From contig VTFK01000085.1 in the NCBI GenBank assembly GCA_009617715.1, forward strand, positions 806,001-870,000: a DNA stretch of 64,000 nucleotides, given 5' to 3'. This DNA is from Plectrocnemia conspersa. Its lineage: Eukaryota > Arthropoda > Insecta > Trichoptera > Polycentropodidae. Below the pieces are notes generated by a model, which made no database searches, was not told the origin of the DNA, and was given only the letters and a program-made list of their open reading frames with translations. The position numbers and the translations under genes are program-made. This document shows positions 37,085 to 49,429 of this stretch, piece after piece; the stretch's first letter is position 1, and every line of letters starts with the position of its first letter.

Positions 37085-39345
37085 TAAATAATATTTTTTT
37101 TAGTATGTCAACAGTTTTATATACCAAGGAAGATTGATAATATAAAAAAACATCATTGGGGTAACACGTCACGATGGTCTTCATTTAATAATTATAAATA
37201 GACAGAGCAGATTCAGCTTTTTGAACCATTTGTGTATTTATATACTTTAAAGTACTTTACTATATATTTTATATAATGAACTGAATTAGTTTTAACAAAA
37301 AAAGTTCTCACACTGCAATCAACGATAAAATTCCTAGTACTATAGATTTATATTTATTTTTTTAATATCAATCTCACCAATGCAGTCCATGTAAATATAT
37401 TAGTATATGTGTATTATATGTGTGTTCCAGTCGGCCGGAAGTGTAAATGGCCTTGTATGCCCTTGCCTCGGTCCTTACAGCTTCCAGTACCCTTTAACTC
37501 GGACTTTTATTCCTCAGACCGAGATGTGGTCATGTGATTTATGCGAGTGGTCTCGAGTCACGTTCCGTACAAAGCCGGCGAACGACCTTTTCAGCGAAAG
37601 CCCAACGAAACGACTTTTCCTTAAAAAAAGCTAACTTCATTAACATAAAATCAACGATGAATACATCCATATTTTTATGTCCATAATTTAAACACTACTT
37701 CAGGGTTACGTCATACACGAGCTTATTACGTAAATTGTTATAAATTAATTTAATCGCTTTATAATAATTTCAACCGGTTGTCTTAATACTCTATATGTAT
37801 TTTTTTTTAAAAGTATGTAATAATAATTGCACAATTATCATGCGTATACAAATATATTATATTAAACGATCGGGTTTCGCGCTTACAAATTTGCGCGAGC
37901 GTTCATATCTCTGAGATGGATATTTTTTCTTAGAAATTCGACGATTTTTAAACTTTTTCCTTAAAATATTTAAAGCGTAATATGTTTAAATAAAAATTCA
38001 TATTTATTATCTTTAATATTGAAAAAAAGCCTTATATAAATTAATTGTTTTTTTTAGCACTTGTACAGAATGCATTATTCTTAAACTTGTATTGACTAAT
38101 AAAACGTACTGCAATATTTATATAATTATCCATAGTGATCCTACCAGTTTAGTTGTGCTTTAAAAATAATTCCTTTAAATCAGGGGTGTCCAATCTTTTG
38201 GATCATCTGACCCACATTGCCTGATAAAAATTGTCAAGGGCCGCATACAGAATTTAATATTTATTTTTTACAATGTAACTCATATAGATCGATTACAACT
38301 TTTTTTTTACACAAAAAAAAGAACATAAAATATCATTATTAATATGAACACTAAAATTGTTTTTTAAATATCTGTATCCATATCTGGTTTAATAATGATG
38401 CAAAGACTATTTTAAAGATGCTCGTCAAAAAAAATTGTTTTAATTTAATTTTTGTATGCTTCATATCTTTAAAAAACGTCATAAACAGTAGAGTGCATGG
38501 TATTTTTCATTACGCAGTTATAAATGTATGTAGGTTTAATTAAGAAACTTAAATAAAAAATACATAAAATTGTATATCTGACTTCAAATCTATATAATAT
38601 ATTATATTTGCAAGTTTTCATGTAATGTGTTGATGTTAACTGAGAATTGAGTAGCAAATATATTTAATGCAGTTGCTGTTTTTTTAAATTTTTATATGTG
38701 ATAATATAGTAATTATAGCCGCATATTTTTTGCTGTTTACGTGCCTTTGTTCAGACAGTGTTTTCGTAATTTATGTTATCATAATTTCGGTTTAATTTCA
38801 AATACCGATGCTATTTGAAACATTCAATTCAATAACTAATTTTCATCTTAGAGATACATATACATATGTTCAGATTATTTAAATGAGCCTTTATATTCAC
38901 TAGAAATATTGAATCAGCAGATAATCAAATCAAAAAAAAATTACAAACAGGGTCAAAATAATTTTATGTTATTGTGTACTGTGTAAATTATTTTATTTAT
39001 TTTAATTTAATCTTTTTTAAAAAAAATTGTTCAATTTTAAGTAAGTTTTTTATAATTCTAATTACTAATTCCATGCCACTTTTAAATTCATTTTTCATCG
39101 TTCATTGTAACTGTTATCAATAAAATATTATTAGTTTTTCTCAACATTTGCAATTTTTTTACTGCATATATTTTACATAAGGATTGCATAATTTATTGTA
39201 GCAACATTTCGTAGGCGAGCGGTAAAAACGATAAATGCTTTTATATTCGTCATATGATCTTTATCCTTAAGCGGAAATGCCGCAGCATGAGCGGATCAAA
39301 AAGTCATTAACCGAGGGATGTTATTCATGATCGAAGAGTTTTAAC
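37085..39345. other. AT-rich DNA with one GC-richer patch
   Basis: At 37420-37625 a mixed patch follows an acceptor-like tgtgttccag. The 75-codon frame there (reading CPCLGPYSFQYPLTRTF) is unrecognised. A hAT terminal piece lies at 38181. Confidence 0.3.
38181..38425. mobile_element. hAT (Charlie-like) terminal fragment plus internal repeat
   Basis: It begins caggggtgtccaatcttttg, then gatcatctgacccacattgc, a typical hAT/Charlie terminus. About 200 bp on, the sequence catatctggtttaataatga, followed by tgcaaagactattttaaagatg, repeats a segment at 22113-22160. A second shared piece (tatattcactagaaatattg, 38893) has its match at 22171. The element is fragmented and no right terminus was seen. 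Confidence 0.5.
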
Positions 39346-39349
39346 ATTT

Positions 39350-39720
39350 AGATGACCATATATGTTTTTATGCAAACGCCCTACTACTAAAAAGGTATAA
39401 GCAAATTAAAATTCATAAAAAAGGATTGAAAATAAATTTAAAGAAAATCTCAGGATCATCTCGTTGGCAGCATAATTAATTTCAAAAAAAAGGATCCTGC
39501 CAAACCCAAAATCAAATTAAAAAAGTGCAGTCTCAAGCAAGCTTTTAGGGTCAACAGAGTAAAAACGAAAAAAGTCCAGTGACCCTCCGACCCATAATCT
39601 GACTGAATTAATCACACGCCCATACGAGATGATAGGTGTGCCAACGGAGAGTCGAGAGATGCATATCCTGTTTTACGCCTCTGCACATACAAAACGGAGA
39701 GTGGGTACGCCTCAGAAGAA
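39350..39720 (+). pseudogene. Possible LINE 3' remnant
   Basis: Around 39400-39450 the plus strand reads LLLKRYKQIKIHKKGLKINL, then KKISGSS, loosely similar to the RT segment after YADD (GLKIN..KTK). The sequence then runs through degenerate DNA to cctcagaagaagaagaagat at 39709, which resembles the AAG-repeat end of the LINE at 51720. The evidence is weak and only the pattern is suggestive. Confidence 0.3.
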
Positions 39721-39724
39721 GAAG

Positions 39725-41585
39725 AAGATCATACAACTGAATATCTACGTATGGCCAAACACCTGCCGCGAGAAAAAATGTTTACCAGTCCAAATTTACA
39801 ACCCTTCCAAGGCCGCCGTTACACCGCGACTTTGTCCACTCGGAGATTAACGTTAACTTTCCATATTAATCCGAAGTAAGTGGTTTAAAATTTAACGGAC
39901 TTGTATGCATATTAGTGTGTATGTGTGTGAGTAAACCCAAACACCATTTGGTGGCATTGAATCTGGGAATCATCAGATTTAATGGCAGTGGGTTAGATCC
40001 TCTGGAACACCTGGCCTGCGCCGGTCACACCTTGCTTTTTTTTTCAATTTTATCACTCCGTCAACCGCATCGATTTGGATCGTGTACCTGCGGTGAGTAA
40101 TACCGTACTATCAGTTTTTGCTTTAAAATAAATGGGAGACAAAATTTGGGATTGCGCAAGATTTCATTATTAGTATTACTATTACTGCAAATCTGCGGCT
40201 CAGATGTATTGTACATACATACATACACTATCGCTAGTCACATTTTAAAATATCAATCTTTGATATATTTTATAATGTTTTTTATCTCATAGGATAGTGG
40301 TATTCACTAAATTTTAAATCTGTGCCGCAAGTCATATTTCCAGATCTCTCGCAGGATGAGCTCAAATGAAGCCTTATACGAATGCGGGCGGATTGAGACC
40401 AGGTATTAACGTGAAAATCGGTTTTACATATACACGTGGGTCGGTAACCTTTTCAGATTCATAAATGGCAATTTAGCATAATGGCATTTGACTTAAACTT
40501 AATTTAAAAAATGTTTATTTTGCTGTATAACTCGAAATTTTGGGTGACTTTTTGATAGTTCATTCGTGATTTTATGTCAGAATTAGATTAACTTACTTAA
40601 GTATCATTTCGTAATTTATATTTTTGCTTGGTAAAGTAGTTTTTCGTTTTGGGAATATATGGTGTTTTAGAAATTAAAAAATACTTTTAAAACAAATAGT
40701 AACAACCACAGATGGAACAAGTTTTAAATCAAATAATTCATACGACTGTGTTGTGATTCTTTATCTATAGAGAATATAAAAAATTTCTGACATTGAATCT
40801 CTAATCAAAATATGTTGTTTTAAAACCTTACATTTTTTTTTCAAAATTACAATGTTATTAAATTAAATCTGGTTACGTTACGAATTGCTACGAATAACCC
40901 CATAAATAAATTTACTTAGATGTTGAAATTAATTATTGATTAAAATACAAATGATGAATGCAGAGGATTTACAGGTCACATTTTTTATTTTGGAACCCCG
41001 AGAATACCCGGGACCTATCAAAATCTACCAAAGAATCCAAAAAGTGCATGGGATCAGAATCCTTAGTAGTGTATCATTTTCTTTAAATAAATTGTCAAAA
41101 AAACCTTGGCTTTTTATAAAAGTTAAATAAAATCGAGAACATATGTAAAAATCAGCATAGCAATCATTTAAATTAACAAGTAATTCATGACGTGATTGAC
41201 AGTGTGAGTATAATATTATATAATATAACCAATTAAAAAATGAGTGACAAGTATGAAACATGTATTAAGTTATTAATACTTTGCTTAAAAAATCTACAGC
41301 ACGATTTAATGTGGGTTAGGTTAGTTTTCTATTGGTTTATAAATAGCTTATAATAAAAAACTCATTCCTGTAGCCACATTTTTCTCACACAAATCGTCTT
41401 TCTAATTAATCTGTCCCAAGTCTTTCCGCGAAATCCATTTACTCATTCTAAAACGCATAAAGTAACTTTACGACTCAAAAATCATAATTAATTAGAAGAT
41501 CTTTTACGACAGGAAGTCATGGACTCGAGACTAAATCGCCTCATTTTTTTCTTTCTTCATCATTTCCAATAAAACATTGTTTGAG
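39725..41585. other. Mixed then AT-rich DNA, no gene supported
   Basis: 39880-40110 is less AT-rich with 61- and 73-codon frames of no known family. The rest is AT-rich. Confidence 0.3.
40211..40228. repeat. (ACAT)n microsatellite
   Basis: Four units of the tetranucleotide tacatacatacatacac. Confidence 0.8.
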
Positions 41586-41589
41586 GTCA

Positions 41590-41840
41590 TCTCCGTCGTC
41601 CAATTGGTCATTTCACGGATGAATCGGATCCGCATTTTTTCGTGACGTTTCGCCGATTGAGGATCCGACGAAGAGGATCTATCGATCGGATCGATCGGTC
41701 TGCGATCCGACCGGTCAGGTTGTCCCTTTGCGGTCCGATGGTCATTGAGGAGGATCGAAACAGATGTCGCGGAGGCGTGGCTGGGGCCACAGGGTCGACG
41801 ACGTTAGCTGGGGACGCGAGAGGACCCTAGGGGCCTGTCT
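41590..41840. promoter_or_regulatory. GC-rich island with clustered gatc/cgatcgg motifs
   Basis: About 240 bp are rich in ggatcc, cgatcgg and gaccggtc palindromic words, followed by a ggggccaca..gaggaccctagg stretch. Open frames on both strands (60-62 codons) overlap it and cancel each other as evidence. Unknown role; it may be a GC-rich repeat or a regulatory element. Confidence 0.3.
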
Positions 41841-42129
41841 ACCTGAATGTATAAAGAGGAGGTTGGGATTCAATGGGTGTAAGAGTAAAATAAAAGTATA
41901 AATGAATGAAACATAATGGTGTACAAACTCATAACGCATATCATAAACAAGAATGATGAACGATGTACTCAAATATACAATGTTAATAAGTTCCGAGTAT
42001 GCCTTCCGGTCCTTTACTGCGCGAAACACTTATTTATTCGGCTGTCATTCTCGTCCATAGGCGTATGTTTCGCAACCAAGACCCATTATTGAGGAATGAA
42101 GCTCATATTTCAGATCTCCTGAAAATCTG

Positions 42130-42260
42130 AAAAAATATATAATAACGATATCTGCTAAAGAATATACTAGCAAAAATATAATTAATCCCTTTTGATGCCC
42201 TAAAATATTAAAAAAAAGTAAGAGTCTGTTGAAGTCCCCGATGAGCATGTGGTATTATAA
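42130..42260. repeat. Dispersed repeat, pair with 2790-2922
   Basis: This is the second copy of the 130-bp repeat described at 2790: taacgatatctgctaaagaa, gtaagagtctgttgaagtcc and gagcatgtggtattataa. It directly precedes a GC-rich island that also contains a MITE fragment, so the two may be parts of one larger element. Confidence 0.7.
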
Positions 42261-42269
42261 CTTGACCAC

Positions 42270-42640
42270 GTGACCACGATGCAGCGCTCGACATGCGTGT
42301 TGACCACAGGACGCCTACGCGCATACTGAAATTGAACCGAGTTACTCGTTCTATCTCAGTTTGCGAAACCCCATATCATTATCTCTCTCACCCTCGTCAC
42401 TTACCGCGCGAGAGAGCGTAAAGAGCAGCTACGACTTCGGTCCTTTTGCCGACAATATTCGGAAGCGCTCGAAGCTGGCCAAATCGACTGAATTATCCCC
42501 ACTTTACCTCCCGTTCTCGGTAACCTCAGACAACTTCCGAGAGATTTTAGAGCGGGCAGAACCGAGCTCGACCGAAGTAACCCACTATATTCTCTGTCCT
42601 TGGTCAATCCTGGCCAACTTCCAGAGAGTGTAGTGCAGGC
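42270..42640. promoter_or_regulatory. GC-rich island, partly repeat-derived
   Basis: It contains a fragment of the IDS-region MITE (42376-42420) and follows the dispersed repeat at 42130. An open frame of 90 codons (42361-42633) and an opposing 68-codon frame overlap. Short words such as ctacgacttcg and cagacaacttccgagag resemble pieces of the GC-rich patch at 2310-2440, so a shared repeat is likely. Confidence 0.3.
42376..42420. repeat. Fragment related to the MITE family at 61955 and 63791
   Basis: The block tatctctctcaccctcgtca, followed by cttaccgcgcgagagagcg, aligns with the core of the two MITEs near IDS. No inverted ends were found, so this is a partial or diverged copy inside a GC-rich island. 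Confidence 0.4.
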
Positions 42641-42769
42641 ATAATGTTAAGCTTATCAAGCCTACGGATAACTTAACATTATAACCATAAATTTATTTAT
42701 ATCGATGTTTATTCGTAAAAGCATTTTTTTATATTTTTTTTATTTACACTATTTAGGGATCTCTGAAGG

Positions 42770-43370
42770 TAGTAAATGATCTCATAAAATCATCAGCATA
42801 ATGAATATTGGTAATTGTCTCCCCGACGATTTTTATTAATATTGTCCCTAGAATGTTTCTCCAAATTTGATTTCGGGGTAAAGAGCAAGAGAAAAACACA
42901 CCATTGTCTGAAACCTTCTGCATTGTAATATTTTTGGTTTGATCTCAGTAAATTCTTATTCCAATAAAAATTTTAGGAGTCTTACATCTATGTCATCAGG
43001 AGTTTTACGCGATTTTCAAAATCTACGAAGCAAATGTAGACAGGCTTGTGAACTTTGTGAAATCTCTGAAGTAACGTCTGGATGCAGAAGAGTGCTTCTC
43101 GTTTACCTTGGCCTTTTCTAAATCAAAACTGTTACTTCTTCGTAGCGTATATAATTTCTTCCTGGTATAATTTTCAGCGAGTTATTTATTAAGCTGAGAA
43201 AACTGAAGTCGCTGTTTTTTTAGAAAAAGAATAAATGTCGATCTCAACCAGTTTTTTGGTATTTCTATAAAGAATTTACTGAGGATTTTTGTGAAGATGT
43301 TAAAGTTTTCTTCGGTCAGATTTTTCAAAAGCTCTGTTGGATGACTTATTGTTTTTTGACATTTTTATAG
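42770..43370 (-). pseudogene. LINE reverse transcriptase relic, same family as 49430-51732
   Basis: On the minus strand the translation runs LTEENFNIFTKILSKFF, IPKNWLRSTFILFLKKQ, then GKREALFCIQTLLQRFHKVH, KPVYICFVDFEN and LLE*EFTEIKPK. These match, both in DNA and in protein, the plus-strand relic at about 50660-51090. The final part around 42790-42830 contains the antisense of the RT active-site region. It is a truncated, frameshifted copy. Confidence 0.75.
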
Positions 43371-43374
43371 CATA

Positions 43375-44670
43375 TCTACTTTTATATGTGCGGTCTCGGT
43401 TCAAGTATAAAATATAAAAATAATCGGTTTCAATAATATAAAAATATATATTTTTTGTGGTACGTGCATACATGATTTTTTTCTTAAATTAATTAAAAAT
43501 ATACATAATATTTCAGATTTCAATGTGACGCCAGCTCTCCCCTTTAGGACTGCAGCTTGTGCACCATTTCCTGTCCGGTCCCATTGTTAACACAAACTCT
43601 CATCTACCAGATTCTGAGCATTTTAATGGTTTTTAAATACCCACTATCTCTGATATTTTCACAACGAAAGATCTACCAAATGGCAATTCTTCTCGGAATG
43701 TTTACCTGTTCAAACATCCCGTCATCCATTGAGACCGCGAAAGCTGTGAATGACGAACCCTGTCATAAAGCAAACACGAGAATCGCCAGAATTCACGGAA
43801 AAGCGATGACAACAATAAGTCAGATTTTTATAATTCACTATATATTGTTGCTAAATTAGAGCATTGATCCAATGTCATATAAGTATCTTTTTAAATCGAT
43901 GATTAGACTGACAAAGCTCTTCTTGTTGTGAATAAAGTGCCTATTGTCGAAATTCTAGGAAGGGTTTATTCATTCGTCTTTCCAGGGAGTCAAAGCTAAC
44001 ACATTTTATTATTTCCAAGGAATTTTACCGAGTTGAAGAGAAACTAAAATTCGCACAGAACAGACAGCAAAAATAGTTTCGTCATATTTTATTATGAAGC
44101 CGTTCGGGTTATAAACTGTATTTGGTTTGATCCTATTATATGCCTAAGGTTATAATTTAATTTAAAATATGAGTGGCAGAAAAGGTTAGATTGCGAAAAT
44201 GATTATTGTGAGGGTGCCTTTTGTTTATCTTTTGTCAGTGGAAAGATTCTATTTAGGAGTTGGAGGCTTATACAAAACAAGTTATTGTAAATCCGTAGGA
44301 AGCGTCCGGTCTTCTCGGAATTTCATAAGCACATCGGCATAATAATGACGTCGTGAGGTAAAATAATAAATATAATCGTATAAAATGCCGCTCAAAAGGA
44401 CAATAGTGCGACAATAATTTAGCTTGGAGTTTCTCAAATTGTGGAATATTTTGACAAGTTGGAATCTTACTAGATGCTAATCAATATCTCTAGAGAAGGT
44501 AAATATACATTTTTAATGCTCCTATTAATAAGCACAATCGAACTTTTATGCTCCATGACCTGGCTATGTTTATACTTCTTCGTGACCCATCAAAATATTT
44601 ACCACACACAGTATAAGCTTGTTTATCTGGATGCAGATTATCTGTGCAAATTAAATTTTTTTTAAATTAG
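43375..44670. other. AT-rich DNA, no gene supported
   Basis: A 100-codon plus-strand frame (43557-43859, starting MCTISCPVPLLTQT) has no recognised domain or splice signal. Confidence 0.3.
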
Positions 44671-44675
44671 ATTTA

Positions 44676-44814
44676 GAGCGCAAAAACAATTATCACTTCT
44701 CAGAAGACAAAAATCCATTTCAAAAGCAATAAAATCGCGCCGTCGCTTACGCGATTTTATTGCTTTTGACGTGAATTTTTGCCTTCTGAGAAGTGATAAT
44801 TGTTTTTTGCGCTC
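44676..44814. mobile_element. Foldback MITE, 139 bp, TA target duplication
   Basis: The element is almost wholly a hairpin. Arms of about 64 bp starting gagcgcaaaaacaattatca are inverted copies with only a few differences, around a loop of about 10 bases (ccgtcgctta). TA flanks both ends (44674-44675 and 44815-44816), fitting a Tc1/mariner-mobilised MITE. The near identity of the arms suggests youth or arm homogenisation. There is no coding capacity. Confidence 0.8.
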
Positions 44815-44819
44815 TACTA

Positions 44820-47190
44820 TTAGTCAAAATTCGGTTTAGATGTGCTTCGATGTGCGCTCAAAAAAAAATATTTCTTATTAAAAATAATTTAATTAATATG
44901 TTTTCCATTTAATTTTGTTGTTTTTTTTTACTCTGGTCCTCCAACCCCTATTTATGATTAAATTGATGATACATAATTCTAACAAATAAATATAACACGC
45001 TCAATCTATTCAAAACACACATAATTTAATTAATGTATGCTTAGTTTAGTTAAGTTGGTTTATTCAAATTAGAAATTAACCGTAACGCCCGCATGCTTCG
45101 GTCACAATCACAGTTTCACTAATTGTGTGGTGTTTCCACTCTGCATAACCACTTTTTTATTTAACTAAATCGATATTTAATTTGCACAAACAAAGTAATA
45201 TATGGGGTATCACGTTGGTATAATTTATAACTTAAAATAATTATATAGGATGGATATTTTGAATGCTCTTTCATTAGCGGTTCTTGAGATATCGGTATTC
45301 AATAAGTAGCCTTACAACCTCTGAGAGCAAATCGTACTATTGTCAAAATAAAATTGAAAATATGTCATTTGATTTTTTTGATTTTAATATTGAATCCTTG
45401 AATAAGGAACACAAGTCATCAATCGGTACATAAGTTGAAAAAATGAAGGTCAGTCAAAATTGGAAGGTGCGCGCCATTTTTACATGCCCATCCGCCTCGA
45501 TCCCATATAACAGTGGGACCTCCTATAACGGGCGGTGGTTGTCGTACAGCGTATGGCTGTCGTGGCATAATGAGGCATCGGCCAGAATACTAATTTGCGC
45601 GTAATTAATATGCTCGCATTGTTGTCCGGCCGGAAGCTGTCCATGTCGCCGACGACGGACCGAGCCCTGATCGGCACTACAAATCGCCGACAAAATGGAG
45701 GGGTTGGAGTTTTCAATGGAAAAACGCCGGTTGGATGAAACGTGAGGAAATGTCGACGAAGAGATTGAAGATCTAAACGGAGAGCAAATCTTTCTGATTA
45801 AAAGATTCTGCCCAAATTGGCTAGAAAAGAAACATAATTTAGGTTATACTAATTGATTAATATCATATTTAAAAAAGACTGAGCACACAAAAGTTTTTCT
45901 CGGCACACTATCTAGCGCAAAAAATAGAAAACGCATATAAACTAACTTTTATAATATTTTAAGTAGAGATTCTGTGTAGAGACAATCCGGGAATTCACCG
46001 CTTTCGTGTCTCGGGATTTTCGAAAAAAATAATCCGAGACTCAAGACTGATTATTTATTGAAAAAGTTGTCTGAAAACACAAATTTATCACTAGAAATAT
46101 TCTCATTGATTTAAAAATGCTCGATTGCCCATGAAAACTTTCTGGTTTTGAGGCCGAAAGGGTTTGAATTTGCAGCCAAAAAACGCAGGAAAAATTATTT
46201 ATTTATTTTATTTTAATAGATACAATTTATCACATTTTTAAAAGTGGTGTCGTATCACGAATGCGGTTTTTGGAGGTTGGAGAATTTTCTCTAACGTTGT
46301 TGCCTTTCGTGTCGATGTGTTCTCCTATCGTCTCTACTGCTGTGATTATGTGGCGTCTTTCTCGATGTGACAAAGTGTCACATCTTTTATAATGCTAGTT
46401 CGAGACAGCTATGGTAAATCACATATGATGATGTTTGCTAGTCAATTGCATCGTTTCTTAACACCCCCTCGAAATTTATTCACGCCTTGAAATATAACAT
46501 TGTCATTCCGGCGATCGGTAACTAAAGGGAAGAATAATGATAGTATTGTGTGCAGGGTAGAATATATTGTCTAGCGCGCATTCTTTCCAAACAAAGTTGA
46601 GTTTTTTATGCGGTTTTTATGATGAACGTCTCGGGGCGGATTTGTTATTAGGTGGTTTGTGTCATATTTCCAATTATTGACACAGTTATTTGGTCCCGAG
46701 CTCTCTTCCATTGTGTTGTGAATATGCTATGTGTGACTTCCATTTTTAAAATGAGCTGATCTCGCTTTTCGTTTGTTCTAATAGTTGTTAGGGTAACCTC
46801 TAAATTTTACAAATTGTGTAGGCGGTTGGCATCATAAGATTCCCTATCGAGCTCGACGGTTTACCGTTACATTCTAATTAGAATCCACTACTATTTGCCT
46901 CTCAGCCATACACCGTGGGGGTGTTACCCTGCGCTTCTAAAGAAATATTCACCATTTTATTTTTATTATATAATAATGCTCTTTTCTTATAATAAATACA
47001 AATATTTTATTGCTTTTGGAAACAACAATAGTAGGAACACATTTAATAATGTCTATAATAATTATATTTATTTTTAAAAAATTTGAAATTCTGCGCAAAA
47101 TTAAAAAAAATCAGATAGATAAGTAGCAAAATTATGTAATAAAGTTAGTGGTATTGTAGGTTAATCAAATTTATTCATTTAACAATCCAA
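44820..47190. other. AT-rich DNA around the 45470 island
   Basis: 46240-46420 and 46650-46910 are mixed in composition, but no frame is supported. Confidence 0.3.
45470..45760. promoter_or_regulatory. GC-rich island with homeodomain core
   Basis: CpG-rich stretches surround gcgcgtaattaatatgctcg, a homeodomain-type TAATTA core with an octamer-like atatgc. The minus-strand open frame (45480-45716) shows no recognised domain. A candidate enhancer. Confidence 0.3.
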
Positions 47191-47194
47191 AACT

Positions 47195-47640
47195 GATGCT
47201 GATCCCCTAGAAATAGAAGTGGGAAGGGTGTCGCAACGAAGCAAGATAAAGAAAGAGACTTCGTCCAGACGACATGGGAATCTTATGAAGCAGGCGGTTG
47301 AAGCCCTCACAAAACTATTTTTGAAGTTGCTCAAAAGAAAAATGGGAAAGATTTATAAGAACGACTTACTAATATGACGTTGAGAATCAAAGAAAAATTA
47401 AAAACACAACTGATAAACCACCCTAATATTTATCTGGTAAAAAAATTAGAATGTAATGCATTTGATTTTGCATTCAACCGAAGAATAGACTCAAAATCTA
47501 AATCTTTTATACAAATCTTTGCTCATAATTAAGCTAACATCAACGGAAAGCGAGCGAATATTCGCAAAAACAGGAATATTCACTACGAAAGTTAGAAATA
47601 GATATGATTTAAGTCTAATCAAACATTACCCAGCACAAAT
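47195..47640 (+). pseudogene. hAT transposase C-terminal relic
   Basis: At 47531 the plus strand reads KLTSTESERIFAKTGIFTTK, then VRNRYDLSLIKH, the hATC dimerisation motif. An open stretch of about 60 codons just upstream (from 47195, reading DPLEIEVGRVSQRSK) ends at a stop near 47373 and could be an earlier part of the same protein, but I do not recognise it. No terminal inverted repeats were identified. Confidence 0.65.
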
Positions 47641-47644
47641 AAAA

Positions 47645-49425
47645 TATGTATTTTATTTTTTATAATATAATTTTGCAATTGCTTGAGTTTTGAAATTATC
47701 CGTGTCTTTTCTCCCTAGCATCGAATAAATAGAGAGTATACTGTATATATTTTACTAATTGTAAAAAATCTACACATACATTTAAGTGCCTCGATTCTAT
47801 ATACTGGAAACTGCCGCTCCTTTCGCGGATCTCTATATTGTTTTCTTTGATTATTGTAGAATAATAGTAACATTAGAATTCATAGTGCAGTGCGAGCTGT
47901 TAATTCTATATGCAATTGTTACACGCGAAAGGTTGCGGGACCACACGGGAGATTCGATTCAATCGAACCGCAATAAATTATCTTGGCGATTGTGAACGAT
48001 TCGAAACGTTCATATAATGATTGTTTAAGTAGCTTTTATTTTAGGAACCGGATGTCTGTAAATTAATGGTGGCTGTTCGAACGCGTGACGTCGGTTGGGA
48101 TTATTGACACCGTGGCGGAGATTAAATCTATCCTGTAAAGATTTCGCTGCTGTATTTTACAAGTCATACTTTCAAGTCCTTATGGACCTCAATTATTGAC
48201 TCCATGTTTCGCTTCTTCATGAAAAAATGTTTGTGCAAATTTTTACTACGGAAAAAGCTTTTATTGGAAAGCTTAAAGTTTGGTATACATAATTAAAATC
48301 TTTTCATTGAAGAGAAAAATTCATTTAATTTACACGTACTAAAAAATCTACGAAATTTAAAATAAAACTTGTATATTTTTCATCGCTACAGAGAAAAGAA
48401 TGATCTGTTTTATATCAGTTATATAATTATATTTAAGACACGAGAAAGCTACTGTACTTTGCTATAATCGAGTTAAATGCATCATACATATTTTACATCA
48501 AATTTTTAATAGTCATTCAGCACGCATTTTCCAAATATTAGTACATTTTTTATGTACACAATGAATATAAATTGATTTCAGGGCTATTTAAATTTAAACT
48601 ATCAATATTATAAATCATTCCTTTATAATAAAACTGAATGGTGCTCCTTCTGATCAGTTTCATTAAAGTATGATTGTGGTATGTGTAGTGTGTACATACA
48701 TATATGCATCTGGTATTATCGTTATGGTGTGTATCGCAATTGTGAGGACGAGCACGCCAACAGCGGATAAATGGAAGCCGTCATTAATAATACAGGAAAG
48801 TGTACTTCCGGCCGATCTTATTGAGCAGCCGACTTGTAACACCGGAAACGCTATATTCACACTGGCGCAACGCACACACGATAATCGGACGCTGCCCACG
48901 TCCGCGGACCGCTTTTACACACATTGTCGCATTTGGACAAAATGGCGCTAGTTTACGCAACAACATGGTCAGTTATTCGAGTTTTTGATGAAAAATTTGA
49001 TTAATTATGATCTGTCATTTTATTACAAGGAAATCTAGAAACCCAAATGATCGCACATTGCGAAAACTATAAGTTAAATATAATACTTTGAGGCTATGTA
49101 ATACGATTTTTTAGATATTTTCTAGTGACGTAACTAAAAAAAATCAGATGAAATTTGGTAAATCCGATTAATGTCACTATGGGGGTCTAACCATCAGCAC
49201 AATTAATTAAGCGGTCGACTATATTTAACAACTGAAAATAAATACCAACTTGTCTCGAAAGTAAAGCATTAATAATGGAAGATAAATCGGGAAGAGAATA
49301 ATTGCGTTAATAATTGTTAATATCTCATAGACTACCTATTAGCATATTCGCCTCAAGGCGTTAATTACCCGTAAGTACTCGGAACTACTCTTTGTTTGGA
49401 AAGGATGCGCGATAGAAAATGCGAT
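47645..49425. other. AT-rich DNA around the 48690 island
   Basis: A mixed patch at 48040-48120 (cgaacgcgtgacgtcggttg) has CRE-like wording. No gene seen. Confidence 0.3.
48690..48960. promoter_or_regulatory. GC-rich island, candidate enhancer
   Basis: The stretch has cattaataatacaggaaagt (a homeodomain core beside an Ets-like core), caccggaaacgc and acaaaatggcgc. Several overlapping frames of 60-93 codons occur on both strands, as expected of GC-rich DNA, and none shows a known domain. Confidence 0.3.
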
Positions 49426-49429
49426 CTAC

